The notes beneath the pieces were generated by a model that was given only the letters and a program-made list of their open reading frames with translations, was not told the origin of the DNA and ran no database searches. A stretch of DNA of 64,000 bases from NCBI GenBank assembly GCA_003024785.1, contig PUQB01000040.1, positions 831,495-895,494 on the forward strand, written 5' to 3'. Source of the stretch: Selaginella tamariscina (taxonomy: Eukaryota; Streptophyta; Lycopodiopsida; Selaginellales; Selaginellaceae). Shown piece after piece: positions 47,796 to 58,985 of the stretch; the first letter of the stretch is position 1, and each line of letters begins with the position of its first letter. The translations under genes and the position numbers were made by a program.

Positions 47796-49080
47796 TGGAC
47801 TCTGCAACAGGTCAACATGTAACCTCTTTGAGGTAGATTCTTTTTTATCTCCAGCCATGCAGAGGCAAAGTAGTTGTTGGTAATGGTGTAGAGCTAGATG
47901 TAATAGCTCAAGGTACCATGAAGATCAAGCTTCCCTTCAAGTCTGGAGCAGTTGTACACATACGTGAGGTCAAGCTAGTTCTTGCTGCTACTCAAACACT
48001 GCTCTTTGTGGGGATCATTTATGAGCATAGTTTTGAAACTATCATCTCTCCTTGGAGAGGCTGTTTTCTTGCACACCAGGTGCATGATAAGGTTGCAGAT
48101 TGTTCGAGTTGGCAACTTGTTATGTGTGCATTGTACTGTTTGGAGAACTCCACAGGTTCAAAATCATTGGCCCCATTGATGAGTAAACAGCTGGTTGCAG
48201 CCATTACACCATGTCAGAGAGGGATAGTTGTTGATATCAACACTTGGCATGAAGGCTAGGACATATTAATCAACAAGCCATACACAAGCTCAAGGATCAA
48301 GACATGGTGACAGGTTGAAAATCCAGCCATCGTCTTTGACATTGTGAACCTTGTGTTCACGGGAAACAGCATAAGCAGCTTTCAATAGTGGAATGAGCTC
48401 TCAAGGCTCTCATCCTCTTGAGATAATTCACACTGATATTTGCAAACCTATGCAGTGAACTCACCAAGTGGGAAGCATTACTTTATTTCCTTCATGGACG
48501 ATTATTCTCACAGAGTGGTGGTGAAGTTCCTTGCACACAAAGGAGAGGCATTACAGAGTTTCCAAGCATTCCATGCAGCAGCAACAGTTGAAACTAGCCA
48601 ACAATATGTATCCTTCGTAGTGATGGTGGGGTGAATACTTGTCACATGCTTTTGCAGATTATTGCAAAGCACAAAGAATAACAAGACAAGTTTTGTGCCT
48701 TATACTCCTAAGCAAAATGGCACTATAGAGCACATGAATCATGCTTTGGTAGAATGTGCTCATAGCATGCTATATGACTCAGGTTTTCCTAAGACATATT
48801 GGTAGAGGCAGTCGGTACAACAACTTACTTGCATAACCGAGCCTCTACTTCATATGTGCAACAAGGCAAGACACCAGAAGAGTTGTGGGCAGGACGCAAG
48901 CCAAATGTGTCCAGTTTAAGGATTTTTGGTTGCCTAGTGTTTGCACATGTTCCTAAGGAGTTACAGCAAAAGCTAGACTCTAAGACAAGGATGGCGACTT
49001 TGCTTGGATACATCGATGAAAGCAGAGTATATAAGCTATTGGCCCTGGATAATCAGGAGTTAATAATATCCTGAGATGTA
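47796..49080 (+). pseudogene. Copia protease-integrase remnant
   Basis: A protease-like part (47796-48060) leads into integrase pieces: HYFISFMDDYSHRVVVKFL (about 48472-48530), then TTYLHNRASTSYVQQGKTPEELW and LRIFGCLVFAHVP (about 48817-48955). Several frames and stops interrupt them. Confidence 0.75.
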
Positions 49081-49625
49081 ATTTTTGATGAAACCCGTAC
49101 TTACGGTAATAATTAGGGCAACAAGTAAATCTCGCTCTTGTAGATGCCGAAAGTGATGGCAACGAGGAGAAAGTGATACATTCTATGAATCAGGAGCAAG
49201 GAGGAGCCTCGTCTTCATGCTCAGTATAGGCAAGCATCCAACAAGACAGACGTCCTCAAGTTGTTGCTCCCCTTTGTCACTCTACAAGAATTCCAATTCT
49301 CACAGAGGCAGGGCAGCAATATCGTGATGAAATAGCTCTGCAAGCAACTCGTGCAGCATCTAGATAAGAGGCTCGTGAGCATCTCGCACTAGAATCAAAG
49401 CCTCAACCACAGCCCGAGATGTTCTTCTTTGTAGTAGATGCCCAAGATGAGCATTTTGTGCCAAACAGTTACTACCAAGCCATGTAGTGTGTGGATGTCG
49501 AGTACTGGAAGGAGGCTATTGACAGTGAAGTTGACTCTATTGTCAAGAATCAAGTGCTAGTTCTAGTAGCACGGTTACCTCCTGGAAGAAAGGTAGTGGA
49601 CACGAAGTGGCTGTTTAAGATCAAA

Positions 49626-49630
49626 CCAAG
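49626..49630. repeat. Left target-site duplication ccaag of outer LTR-S
   Basis: ccaag here and at 53073-53077 bracket the outer insertion exactly. Confidence 0.95.
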
Positions 49631-52600
49631 TGTCATAGTTTTTTACTATGACTCGACCCTTTACTTTGAACGTTGACTATTGTTACCTACTGTACTATGT
49701 TGATGGACCCTAAATGTAGTAGGAAACAGGCCCACTTAGTGCACTTGGGAATCTAGTGATGGTCCGGTCGGGTGTCATTAGGTATTTGCAGGAAACTTTA
49801 AGCAAAGCTAGAACTTACCTTTTAAAAATTCACCCCCAATTTTGACGTCCCAGTTAGGCTGATTGGTTAATGTAGATGAGTTCAGTGTGTTTAGTAGGGT
49901 TAGGAACACCCCTAGGGTTGACCTAACCCTAGGGTTGCCCTAACCCACACCCTAAAAACCCCCACCCCCTTGGGTAGGGTTTTAGGGTTAGAGTTAGGCT
50001 AAGTTAAACACTCTCTCATTAACTTAATAAGGGCTAGCTAATTTCGTGCCAGCCCACTTACACATTTAAGAAAAGAGGCGAGGGGGGCTCTGTCACATAA
50101 ATAAGGTAGAATATGTAGAAGTGAGGGTTCTTGGATTCATGACTCAGCTCGTTTCTCTTCTCCCGATGCAAGCTCTAGCTTGTGTCGTCAAGGCACAACC
50201 CTCTGTTGTGCTACCCTAACTTCCAAATAACAGGGGTACGTTCCACCTTTGGTGTCAGAGTTTTAACCCAAAGGGCCAACACGTGGCAACACGTGGCTGC
50301 TAAGTGGCCATTCGCATCATCACCCTGTGTGAGCAATGCTAAGTCTTCCAAGATAACCCTAAGAGTTGACTCATAGGCCAATTAGGCAAAAGACTTAGAG
50401 TCCTACCCTAAGTCCCCTAGAATGACCATCCCCTGAACCCTAGAGGATAACCGAGTAGACTTTAGGATCCTGTCCCAGTAGACCTAGACAGGCTCATGCC
50501 CTAACCCCACAAAGGAGATGTGTCTCACACATACCCCGTGACAGAGCTAAGGCATCGTCACCCCCGAGGAATCACCCTCATCCGGGAGTACAACCCCTTT
50601 AGGGCGACAAGGGGTACCCTGAACCACGACTAACCCCTAAGGGTTTGAGTGGCCAAGTCATACCCTAGACCTAGGGCTAGTACTTAGTGAGGACACGAGT
50701 GTGCGCCATAGGTGAACACGAGTGTTCTGCTAAGCAAACTCCCTAAGGCTAGGTTTGGATAACCCTAAGTACATGACCTTGCGAGTGTCTCATGAAAGGG
50801 CTTTTGCTAATGAGCTTAGGTTGTTCAACCCTTAGATTCCTAAGGAGAACACCCCCTAGCTAGGTGTGCCAAAGCACACCTAGTTACGAGACCTAACCTC
50901 CCTTGAGCGAATGCCAAGGTTTAGCACCCTAGTGCAAACACAAGCATATGTTTACTAGAGTATCCAACCCCTTGGCAACAAACCCATGACACAACCCCAA
51001 AGGGCGTGCCTCGGGCGTTGTATCGTGTGATGTCTAGCCCATGTCACATCTCCATGTGACACTGCCTTCCACGATGTGGGCTATCATGCCATAGCCCTTA
51101 GATTCGAGAGTTGCACCAAGTGCCACAAACGTGGCCCCTAAATGCCAACTCTAGAACCCCTTAGTGAACCCTCAGGAACTGGTAATGTGAACCTGTCAAA
51201 CAAGATCCCACGCCCACAGTTGGACAAGGACACAGATGTGCCTTGCTTGGCCGTGAGTGCTACACCTAGCTTGACGTGGAGGAGGAGGCTGGAGACAAGC
51301 CTCAACCTCTGCCTCTTGGAACGTGCAATCCGACAAGACCTCCCAGACATGGATTCGCCAACGTTAAGGGTGTGCTACCCTGAAGGTGGGACGTACCCCT
51401 GTCATCTGGAAGTTAGGGCGGCACAATAGAGGGTTGTGCCTTGAACACAAGCTAGAGCTTGCACCGGAGAAGAGTAACGAGCTCATCATGAACCCAGGAA
51501 CCCTCACTCCTACATATTTTACCTTATTTATGTGACAGTATGTGTATGTGGGCTGGCACTAAATTAGCTAGCCCCTTATTAAGTTAATGAGAGAGTGTTT
51601 AACTTAGCCTAACTCTAACCCTAAAACCCTACCCAAGGGGGTTAGGGCGTGGGTTAGGGCAACTCTAGGGTTAGGTCAACCCTAGGGGTGTTTCTAACCC
51701 TACTAAACATGTCGAACTCATCTACATTAACCAATCAGCCTAACTGGGACGTCAAAATTGGGGGTGGGTTTCTAAAAGGTAAGTTCTAGCTTCGCTTAGA
51801 GTCCTGCAAATACCTAATGACACCCAGGGACCATCACCAGATACCCAAGTGCACTAAGCGGGCCTGTTTCCTACTACATCTAGGGTCCATAAACATAGTA
51901 CAGTAGGTAACAAAATCAACATCCAAAGTAAAGGGTTGAGTCATAGTAAAAACTATGACATTTGGGGTACCTTATCCTTAACGTTGGTGAATCCATGTCT
52001 AAGAGGTCTTGTGGGAATGCACGTTCCAAGAGGCAGAGGTTGAGGCTTGTCTCCAACCTCCTTCTCCACATCAAGCTAAGAGCAACACTCACAGCTAAGC
52101 AGGGCACATTCAAGTCCTTGTCCAACTGTGGTCGTGGGTTCTTGATTAACAAGGTTTCCTTACCGAGTCCTGAGGGATAATTGAGGGGTTCTAGAGTTGG
52201 CATTTAAGAGTTACATTTGTGGCACTTGGTGCAACTCTTGAATCTAAGGGTTATGGCATGATAGCCCACATCGTGAAAGGCAGTGTCACATGAAGATGTG
52301 ACACTGGACTAGACATCACGCAATACAATGCCCAAGGCATGCCCTTTGGGGTTGTGTCATGAGTTTGTTGCCAAGGGGTTGGATACTCTGGCAAACATGT
52401 ATACTTGTGCTCGCACTAAGGTGTTAAGCCTTGGGCATCCACTCAAGGGAGGTTAGGTCTCGTAACTAAGTGTGCTTTGGCACACTTGGCTAGGGGAGTG
52501 TTCTCCTTGGAATCTAGGGGTTGAACAACCTAAGCATGTTAGCAGGAGCCCTATCGTGAGGCACTCGCAAGGTCATGTACTTAGGGTTATCTAAACCTAA

Positions 52601-53072
52601 CCTTAGGAGTTTGCTTAGAAGAACACTCGTGTCCTCACTAAGTATTAGCCCTAGGTCTAGAGTATGACTTGGCCACTCAAACCCTTAGGGGTTAGTCGTG
52701 GTTTAGGGTACCCCTTGTCGCCCTAAAAGGGTTGTACTCCTGAATGAGGGTGATTCCTCAAGGGGTAAGTGATGATGCCTTAGCTCTGTTACGGGGGTAT
52801 GTGTGAGACACATCTCCTTTATGGGGTTAGGGCATGAGCCTGTCTAGGTCTACTGGGATAGGATCCTAAAAGTCTACTCGGGATATCTTCTAAGGTTCGA
52901 GGGATGGTCATTCTAAGGGACTTAGGATATGACTCTAAGTCTTCTGTTTAACTAGGTATCTGAGTTAGACTCTTGGGGTCATCTTGGAAGACTTAGCGTG
53001 TTCACACAGGGAATTGATGTTGGAAGGCCACTTGGCAGCCACGTGTTAGCCCTCCGGGTTAAAACTCTAACA
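49631..53072 (+). mobile_element. Outer solo LTR (LTR-S), interrupted by an inverted copy
   Basis: It starts TGTCATAG and ends CTCTAACA, with 5-bp ccaag target duplications on both sides, the hallmark of LTR-retrotransposon integration. Without the inner insertion (50253-51960) and one tttgg copy it is 1729 bp. It encodes nothing recognisable. The 5' half is rich in CCCTAA/TTAGGG-like words. The absence of internal element DNA or a second direct LTR suggests a solo LTR left by recombination, though a non-autonomous element of this form is also possible. Confidence 0.9.
50253..51960 (-). mobile_element. Inner solo LTR (LTR-S), inverted, nested in the outer copy
   Basis: In the window it starts TGTCAGAG and ends ACTATGACA, the reverse complement of the outer copy's order, with perfect tttgg target duplications (50248-50252 and 51961-51965). 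Length is 1708 bp. The outer copy continues without loss on both sides, as the uninterrupted copy at 29431-30746 confirms. Together the two copies give two long pairs of inverted arms. Confidence 0.93.
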
Positions 53073-54602
53073 CCAAGCATAGATGGTCAAGCAGGCATAT
53101 TCAAGGCCCACTTAGTAGCTCATGGCTTCTCACATGTGGAAGGGATTGATTTTAAAGAGACATTCTCACTAGTTGTGAAACTTACCTTAGTTCGTTTGCT
53201 GATGGCGCTAGCAACAGAGTTTGACTTAGAGGTGGAACAGATGGACGTCAAAATAGCCTTCCTTAATGGCTATCTCAAAGAGGAGGTTTATGTGACTATG
53301 CTAGAGGGTTTTTGAGTTTGAGGGGAGAGATCGAGCAAGTATTATCAACTCATAAAATCCCTCTATAGCTTGAAGCAAAGTCCATGTGCATGGTACGAGA
53401 GAATAGATGGATATTTTATCTCAGTTGGTTTCCATAGAAGTACAGTGGATACCAATGTTTACATCAAGTTGTTGGGAGATAGATTGATCATCGTAGTTGT
53501 GTATGTTGACGACTGCATTATCTCTCACAAGTAATTCAGAACTTATGATCACAACTATGAAAGAGTTAATGGACGAGTTTGATATGACTAACCTTGGTAA
53601 ATCAATTATTGCCTAGGTATAAAGGTACAACGAAGCAGTGGAATGGTACAACTGTCACAGCAACAGTACGTGCATAATATCCTAAGGAGGTTTAACCTCA
53701 ATGAGATAAATCCAACCGTTACTCCAATGCAACCAAACTTGCATTTGTCAAGAGAAATGAGTCCAATGATCGAACAAGAGAAGCAACAAATGGCAGCATT
53801 TCCTTATCGCCAAGTGGTAAGTAGTCTCATCTATCTAATGGTTTGTACGAGGCCATATATTGCTTTTGCCGTGGAACAAGTTTCTCAGTTCATGGAGAAT
53901 CTTGGTTGGGAACATTGGTTAGTAGTGAAGCGGATCCTAAGATATCTCAAGGGAATAAAAGAACTTTGTGTATGAGAGGAGTGCAGCCCTTAGATTAACC
54001 GGATACTCAGATGCAGATTTTGCAGGAGATGTTGACATGAGAAAATCCATGTTTGGTTATTGTTTCAATCTCAAGGGTGCATGGGCCAGTAAGTGCCAAC
54101 ATATTATTGCATTCTCAAGTACTGGAGCAGGGTATATAACCATGACAACAGCTGCTCAAGAAGCTATTTGGTTGAGGGAGCACCTCTTAGGTTTAACACT
54201 TCACAAGCGAGGACCTACTCTCCTTAAGTGTGACAATCAAAACACCATTGCTCTAACTAGGAACCCACGGTACCATTCTAGAACGAAGCATATTTAGGTA
54301 CGCTTCCACCATATTCATGAGCGAGTGGAAAATGAAGCTTTAGAGCTGCAATACGTTCCAACTGGAGATACGGTGGCTGATATTTTTACAAAGGCTTTAC
54401 CGCCAGCCACCTTTAACAACAGAGAGCTTAGTTAGGAGTTCGCTCCTACAACGGAAGTCACGTAGGCTTTGCGGACCCTACAGGAAAGGCGGGGAAGAGC
54501 AGTGCAGATGGACCGAAGCAGAGGCCACGTGCAACAGTGCGACATGGTGGCGACCATGTAGAAACCAGATGGTAACCATGTCATATCAGTTCGAAGGGGG
54601 AG

Positions 54603-54635
54603 TGTTAAGAATATTCGCCTGTATGACATTGACCG
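54603..54635 (+). repeat. Truncated 3' LTR of copia
   Basis: About 27 bases match the 5' LTR start (TGTTAAGAATATTC, then a diverged 'gcatgacat' part). After that the sequence changes into PP2C-like coding DNA. Confidence 0.7.
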
Positions 54636-54639
54636 GTGC

Positions 54640-55166
54640 TGATGACCAAGTGCAAGAAAATTCTGGCTCGCAAGCCACGTGTCAAGGACGAAGACAATGG
54701 GTTGCTCAAGGTCATGGCAAAGGCTACGCGGCGAACGAAACCCAATGGATCGTCGACAGTGCTACTTGCCGGATGGCAAGAACGTCCTCCACATTGCAAA
54801 CATGGGCGACTCTGGCTGTTTGGTCATTCGGAATGGCAAGCTGCTTGCCAAGTCCACTTTCCAGGCGGCTGGCATCAATTGTCCTTACCAGGTTTTCAAC
54901 TCGCAGAGACCCCAGGATAAACCTTGTGCCATGAACCCTGTCATGCTCGGTGAGGTGCTCAGGGTGCCAGTTCAGTCAGGAGACATCTGTGCACTTCGAT
55001 AGGCCTTGCTCGAGATGGAGCTTCTCCACAAACTCTGGCCAAGATCCTCGTGCTGCTGGGGCTTAATGGATGGAAGGAAGATGATATAACGGTGGTGGTG
55101 TCACTCGTTGTGGATGACTCGACTGTTTCTATTTCGGACCACAAGTCGTGGGCCGAGCCAAATTGA
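54640..55166 (+). pseudogene. PP2C-type protein phosphatase fragment (PP2C55-like), intronless and broken
   Basis: The frames give a run RTKPNGSSTVLLAG (about 54738-54779), then LHIANMGDSGCLVIRNGKLLAKS (about 54790-54858) and GEVLRVPVQSGDI, and after a gap LARDGASPQTLAKIL and WKEDDITVVVSLV, ending at a TGA at 55164-55166. The GDSG and DDITV motifs are those of plant PP2C phosphatases of the PP2C55/80 class. The central part with further metal-binding residues (the D-G-L-F/W-D region) is missing after SGDI. A 5' catalytic part is absent, and the frame changes near 54780 and 55000. It directly follows the copia LTR start. Confidence 0.75.
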
Positions 55167-57305
55167 GAGCTAAGGCCTACTTTTCTTTCGATAGGCCGGA
55201 GCACCACGTTTTATTGGTCCTGCTTAGGCTGAGGAAGATGAGAGAAGAGAGATACTTTAGTGGGCTAGATAACGATACCTTGAAGATTAAGCTCGAGGAA
55301 ATACTGCACGAGACTGCGGAAGAGGCAGAAGATGGAAGAGCCAGACTTTGAGCTACCTGTTGAAGTAAAGCAGATGTTGGACGACTATGCCAGTGGGAAA
55401 CTGAGTCTTGTCAAGTACAAGGGTGATGCGCAAGTTGTGAGCTGTGAAGGCAAGCCATGTTTGACTGAGGAGAACTTGGGTGTCCTCCAAATTTTAGAAG
55501 AAAAGCTGCAAAATTCAATGGTCATGCTTGCGGGTGGACATGGTTCTGGAAAGACAAGGCTGCTTTACAAATACTTGTGTAGCAAGGGAGGAAGAGGTGG
55601 CCTGTACTTGACTGCTCGCAAATCAGAAGAGCACTGGGGATCATCTGACTTTGAGTACTTGGTGACGGAGGTTCTTTCGGGCTTGCTCAGACCGATTAGG
55701 CCAGATGGCCAACGAGATCGTTCATATTCATTATCGCTCCCTTCCTTTACGGTTGGAGACCAAATGAAGCAGTGACAGGCAGTGGCTGGTGCTACAGGCG
55801 GCATGCAGGGCGTTAGTCTACTCAGATGGTACACCAATTGGGGAAGCAGAAGACGTGTTCAAAATCTTCTTGGCCAAGATTTGCAAGCAGAAGGATAAGC
55901 TCCGTGACCACTGGAAGCAGGAGGAGAGGTTTACCTCAGTTGTTCGTAAGATGCCCGTTTGTGTGATAGACGACATTGAGCAATGCCGGATGGCTTTACA
56001 CCGGTGCTTAAGTGACAGGGATGACCTTGTGGGCTTGGGGTTGGCAAGAGCACTGGGAGCTTTTTTCCAGAAACTTGGTGGCAGAGTTGTATTCTCTGGG
56101 GCGGCTGGCGACCGTGAATTGCTTGAGAACTACAGCAAGAACGAGATCGTGCAAGTGTTTGCCAAGGGATGCTGGCGGACAGCAGACGAGGCAATCGAGT
56201 ACAGTGAGCAGGTGCTGCTGCGAAAGATGAGAAGGACGAAGCAGACTTTATGAGGACTTGTGTGTTAGAGAGGTTCAAAGGCAGGTTCACGCCTTTGGTC
56301 TCTATGTTGGAGGTGGTGCTGTCGAGGGACGTCAACCTGCGAGATGCAGCAGAGTACATTGAGAAAGGTTATACCACCACGGAGGATGGTGTCCTGACGT
56401 GACTAGTTTCTGCAAGAGCATTGCGTCCTCGTCAAGGGCTTGCCGGGCTACCATCGGCTGGGCTTGCTTCAAGCATTCCGTGTTGGGAGGAGGCCCTAGT
56501 GTCTTCGAAGATTGGCACAAAGCTGAAATCCGGGAACTGGTTGAGTCTGGCCTTAGCGAGACTGGGTGCTGGTGAGAGGGAACCGTGTTTGGCTATCTGC
56601 GACGAATACTGGTTCGCAAGGCTTACGAGAACATGCACGGAGTCACATCCACGGAATGGATGCAACCTGTTCAACCCAAGGGACGCTGAGACCACCAAGT
56701 CGGAGGTCACCAAGTCGGCCCAAAAGTATGACTTGGTTCCCTTCTGCTTCCTGAGAATCAAGGAGCTCCTAGAGGACAACAAGTGCCCGATGCAGTTGAA
56801 AATCCTGTCCAAGTCTACGAGTGCTTTCTTGGAGAACAATGAACAATTTGTGCTACCAATGAGCGATGGGCTGAAACTTGAAGACTTCTTCTCTGATGAG
56901 CAGCCCAGGTGCACATTTCTACAGTGGATAGCCAAGGATTTGTCCACTTCAAGTGCAGCAGGGAGGATCGTGTTTGATGGCACTGGCATGAGTGTTGGCT
57001 ACTTCCATCATCTTCACTTTCCTAAGAAGTCCATTATGGAGGAGGGAGCTGTTGTCAAGGGCGGAGGTCGTCTTGTGAAGATGGAACCCGGAGCGGATTG
57101 GATTCCAGATGTTTACCTCTGCTTTGTGCTGGTTGAGGTAGTGGAGGGATTGCCCAAGTGGTCCTTCAAAGAAGTTGCCCCTGGAAAGCTCAAGGTCACT
57201 CTTGTGCTGGACAATGAAAATATCAAACTGGCCTTCACTCAAGCAGAGATCCGGGTAGCGAGAGAATATGTGATGACCATGTTTGTTATCGCAGACGCTG
57301 AGCAT
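55167..57305 (+). pseudogene. P-loop (STAND-like) NTPase, unknown family, broken
   Basis: At about 700 codons over several frames this is one protein-like sequence without introns. In order it has a charged N-terminal part (LDNDTLKIKLEEILHETAEEAE, then DFELPVEVKQMLDDYASGKLS), a Walker A loop GGHGSGKT (about 55532-55555), a Walker B-like VCVIDDIEQC (about 55958-55988), a helical region (LARALGAFFQKLGGRVVFSG) and a long C-terminal region to about 57300. Frame changes lie near 55335, 55770, 56226 (an A run), 56400, 56570 and 56690. The layout resembles large ATPases such as Crinkler/RHS-type proteins, but I cannot place it. GC content and lack of AT-rich introns differ from neighbouring genes. 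The AT-rich DNA begins abruptly near 57305. Confidence 0.6.
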
Positions 57306-58944
57306 AAAACATCAATAATAATATTCTACGGAGAGATACATATATATATAATGCTATATAATTTTTAACATTTTATATAGGCTCATATTTTATTAATGAA
57401 ATATTAAATAAATATTGCAATATTCTTATATAATTAAAGAGTATAATATACATAATTCAATTTATTGGCTACTTAACATATAATATTAACTAATTATTTT
57501 TAATATATACACTTAGTATTAATATTAACTATAATTAATTTTGACGGGTTTAACTTGCAACTTCAAACTTTTAACTTCCGAAACCCCTTGCTGAAGGCCA
57601 AGTCACTTAACTATAAAGATATAATAGATATATATAGTAATATATAATCTTGAACCTAGAATTAACTTAATTTGCAGGTACTTTGACTATTTCCCATAAT
57701 CATTAATAAACCATGGCGTTGTGTGTCTGTGTGTGTAACTATATGAATATGTATATGCTCATTTTTATTTAGGAGTTTAGTGTAAATTCAGATAATTAAA
57801 GAGCTTTGCTGCATTATATTATATATTTAACACTATAATATATATTACATATCAGTCTATAATACTAGGCGGGCGCCACTATGTAAGTACATGGTCTCCC
57901 TTAGTTAATCATGTGGAGGTTTAACACAAATCAATTTAAATTATCGGGGTTATTTTTAAATCAACTAATAAATAGGCAAAAAGTAAGAATATACCATGAT
58001 GCTGTTCATAATAACATCTTCGAACTCAGATTTTTAATATATATATATATATATAAGTATAAGTTCTTGAAGTAACATGAAAGGCCAAAAATACACATAA
58101 ATCTTTTATATGAGTTGTGCTTTTAAAATATAACAATCTCATTCAGTATAGAGTATTTCATAGTTTAAGCCGATCTAAACATATATTTGTATCTAGTGAT
58201 TACTTCGTGTTAATATCATTGTATACACCATGCACTGGCAAAAATGAGAATGTACCATATAATTTTTTGCATTATATAAAATTTAAACATGCAATTGTGT
58301 ATATGCATGTACATGTTCTTTAAATCATTGTTTAAACTTTAATGAATTATATAAAAATTATAAACACACAAGGTGATTATCATATCATTAATGATCATTA
58401 TAATTTTGTGAAAAATGTTGCAAATCATTTATCATGTTTTTCTTATTGTATATTTATTTATATGATGTTTACTATAGTATATATTCATATGCACGTCTAT
58501 GCTTCCTGCCAGATTTATTCCGAGAGATCTAATGGTGGTCACGTTATATAACTACATTAGATATAGCGTAGCGTTTCATACACATGCACACGTACATATA
58601 CATATATCTGTGTGTGTGCGTGTGTGTATATGAAACAGTACACATCGAAACATCCATCTATAAATACATATCTTTGTTTATAATGTGTAATATATTTTAT
58701 CCAGCTCTCTCTCTCTCTCTTACACATGCATCACATAAACGCACAGACACACACATATGCACTATGGTTGTTACAAAGAAGTTTAAGGTCTTAGTCACAG
58801 CTTTCTTGTAATATTAATATATCATAAAATATTTCAGTAAATTTACCAATATATTTGAAGAAAGATTAAATCTTCTTTAAAATGCTGTTGTGTAATGGAC
58901 TTCAACTCCACTTCAAGGTATAAATACATTTGTACACGCACACC

Positions 58945-58985
<41 letters not shown>

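Larger units (their letters stand above)
49480..54300 (+). pseudogene. Copia reverse transcriptase-RNase H, split by insertion
   Basis: The RT begins YWKEAIDSEVDSIVKNQ and VDTKWLFKIKPS (to 49630), resumes at 53073 with IFKAHLVAHGFSHVEGIDF in the same frame once the insertion and one target copy are removed, and continues through MDVKIAFLNGYL. The catalytic box YVDDC (about 53502) is intact. RNase H follows (GYSDADFAGDVD near 54000, KCDNQNTIALTRNPRYHSRTKHI to 54297). Frames break at 53315 and at several later points. Confidence 0.85.
46558..54635 (+). mobile_element. Ty1/copia element, inactive, interrupted by nested solo LTRs
   Basis: The 5' LTR (46558-46724) starts TGTTAAGAATATTC. It is followed by TGGTATCGGAGC, one base from the usual plant initiator-Met tRNA primer site. 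Domains in copia order are gag with zinc knuckle, integrase, RT and RNase H. After a purine tract (54594-54602) the same TGTTAAGAATATTC starts a 3' LTR at 54603, but similarity ends within about 30 bases. Multiple stops and frameshifts show it is dead. The RT is split at 49630 by a foreign 3.4-kb insertion. Confidence 0.88.

Noticed and set aside
49890..50000. CCCTAA/TTAGGG-rich stretch as an interstitial telomere
   Set aside because: The words are irregular and occur at the same place in every LTR-S copy (29690-29790, 51610-51700), so they belong to the repeat and are not a telomere tract.
51138..52203. 95-codon and shorter frames inside LTR-S
   Set aside because: The same frames occur in inverted copies of a non-coding LTR, and the peptides match no protein.
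58342..58811. Short frames in the AT-rich region
   Set aside because: Low-complexity microsatellite translations with no similarity or splice context.
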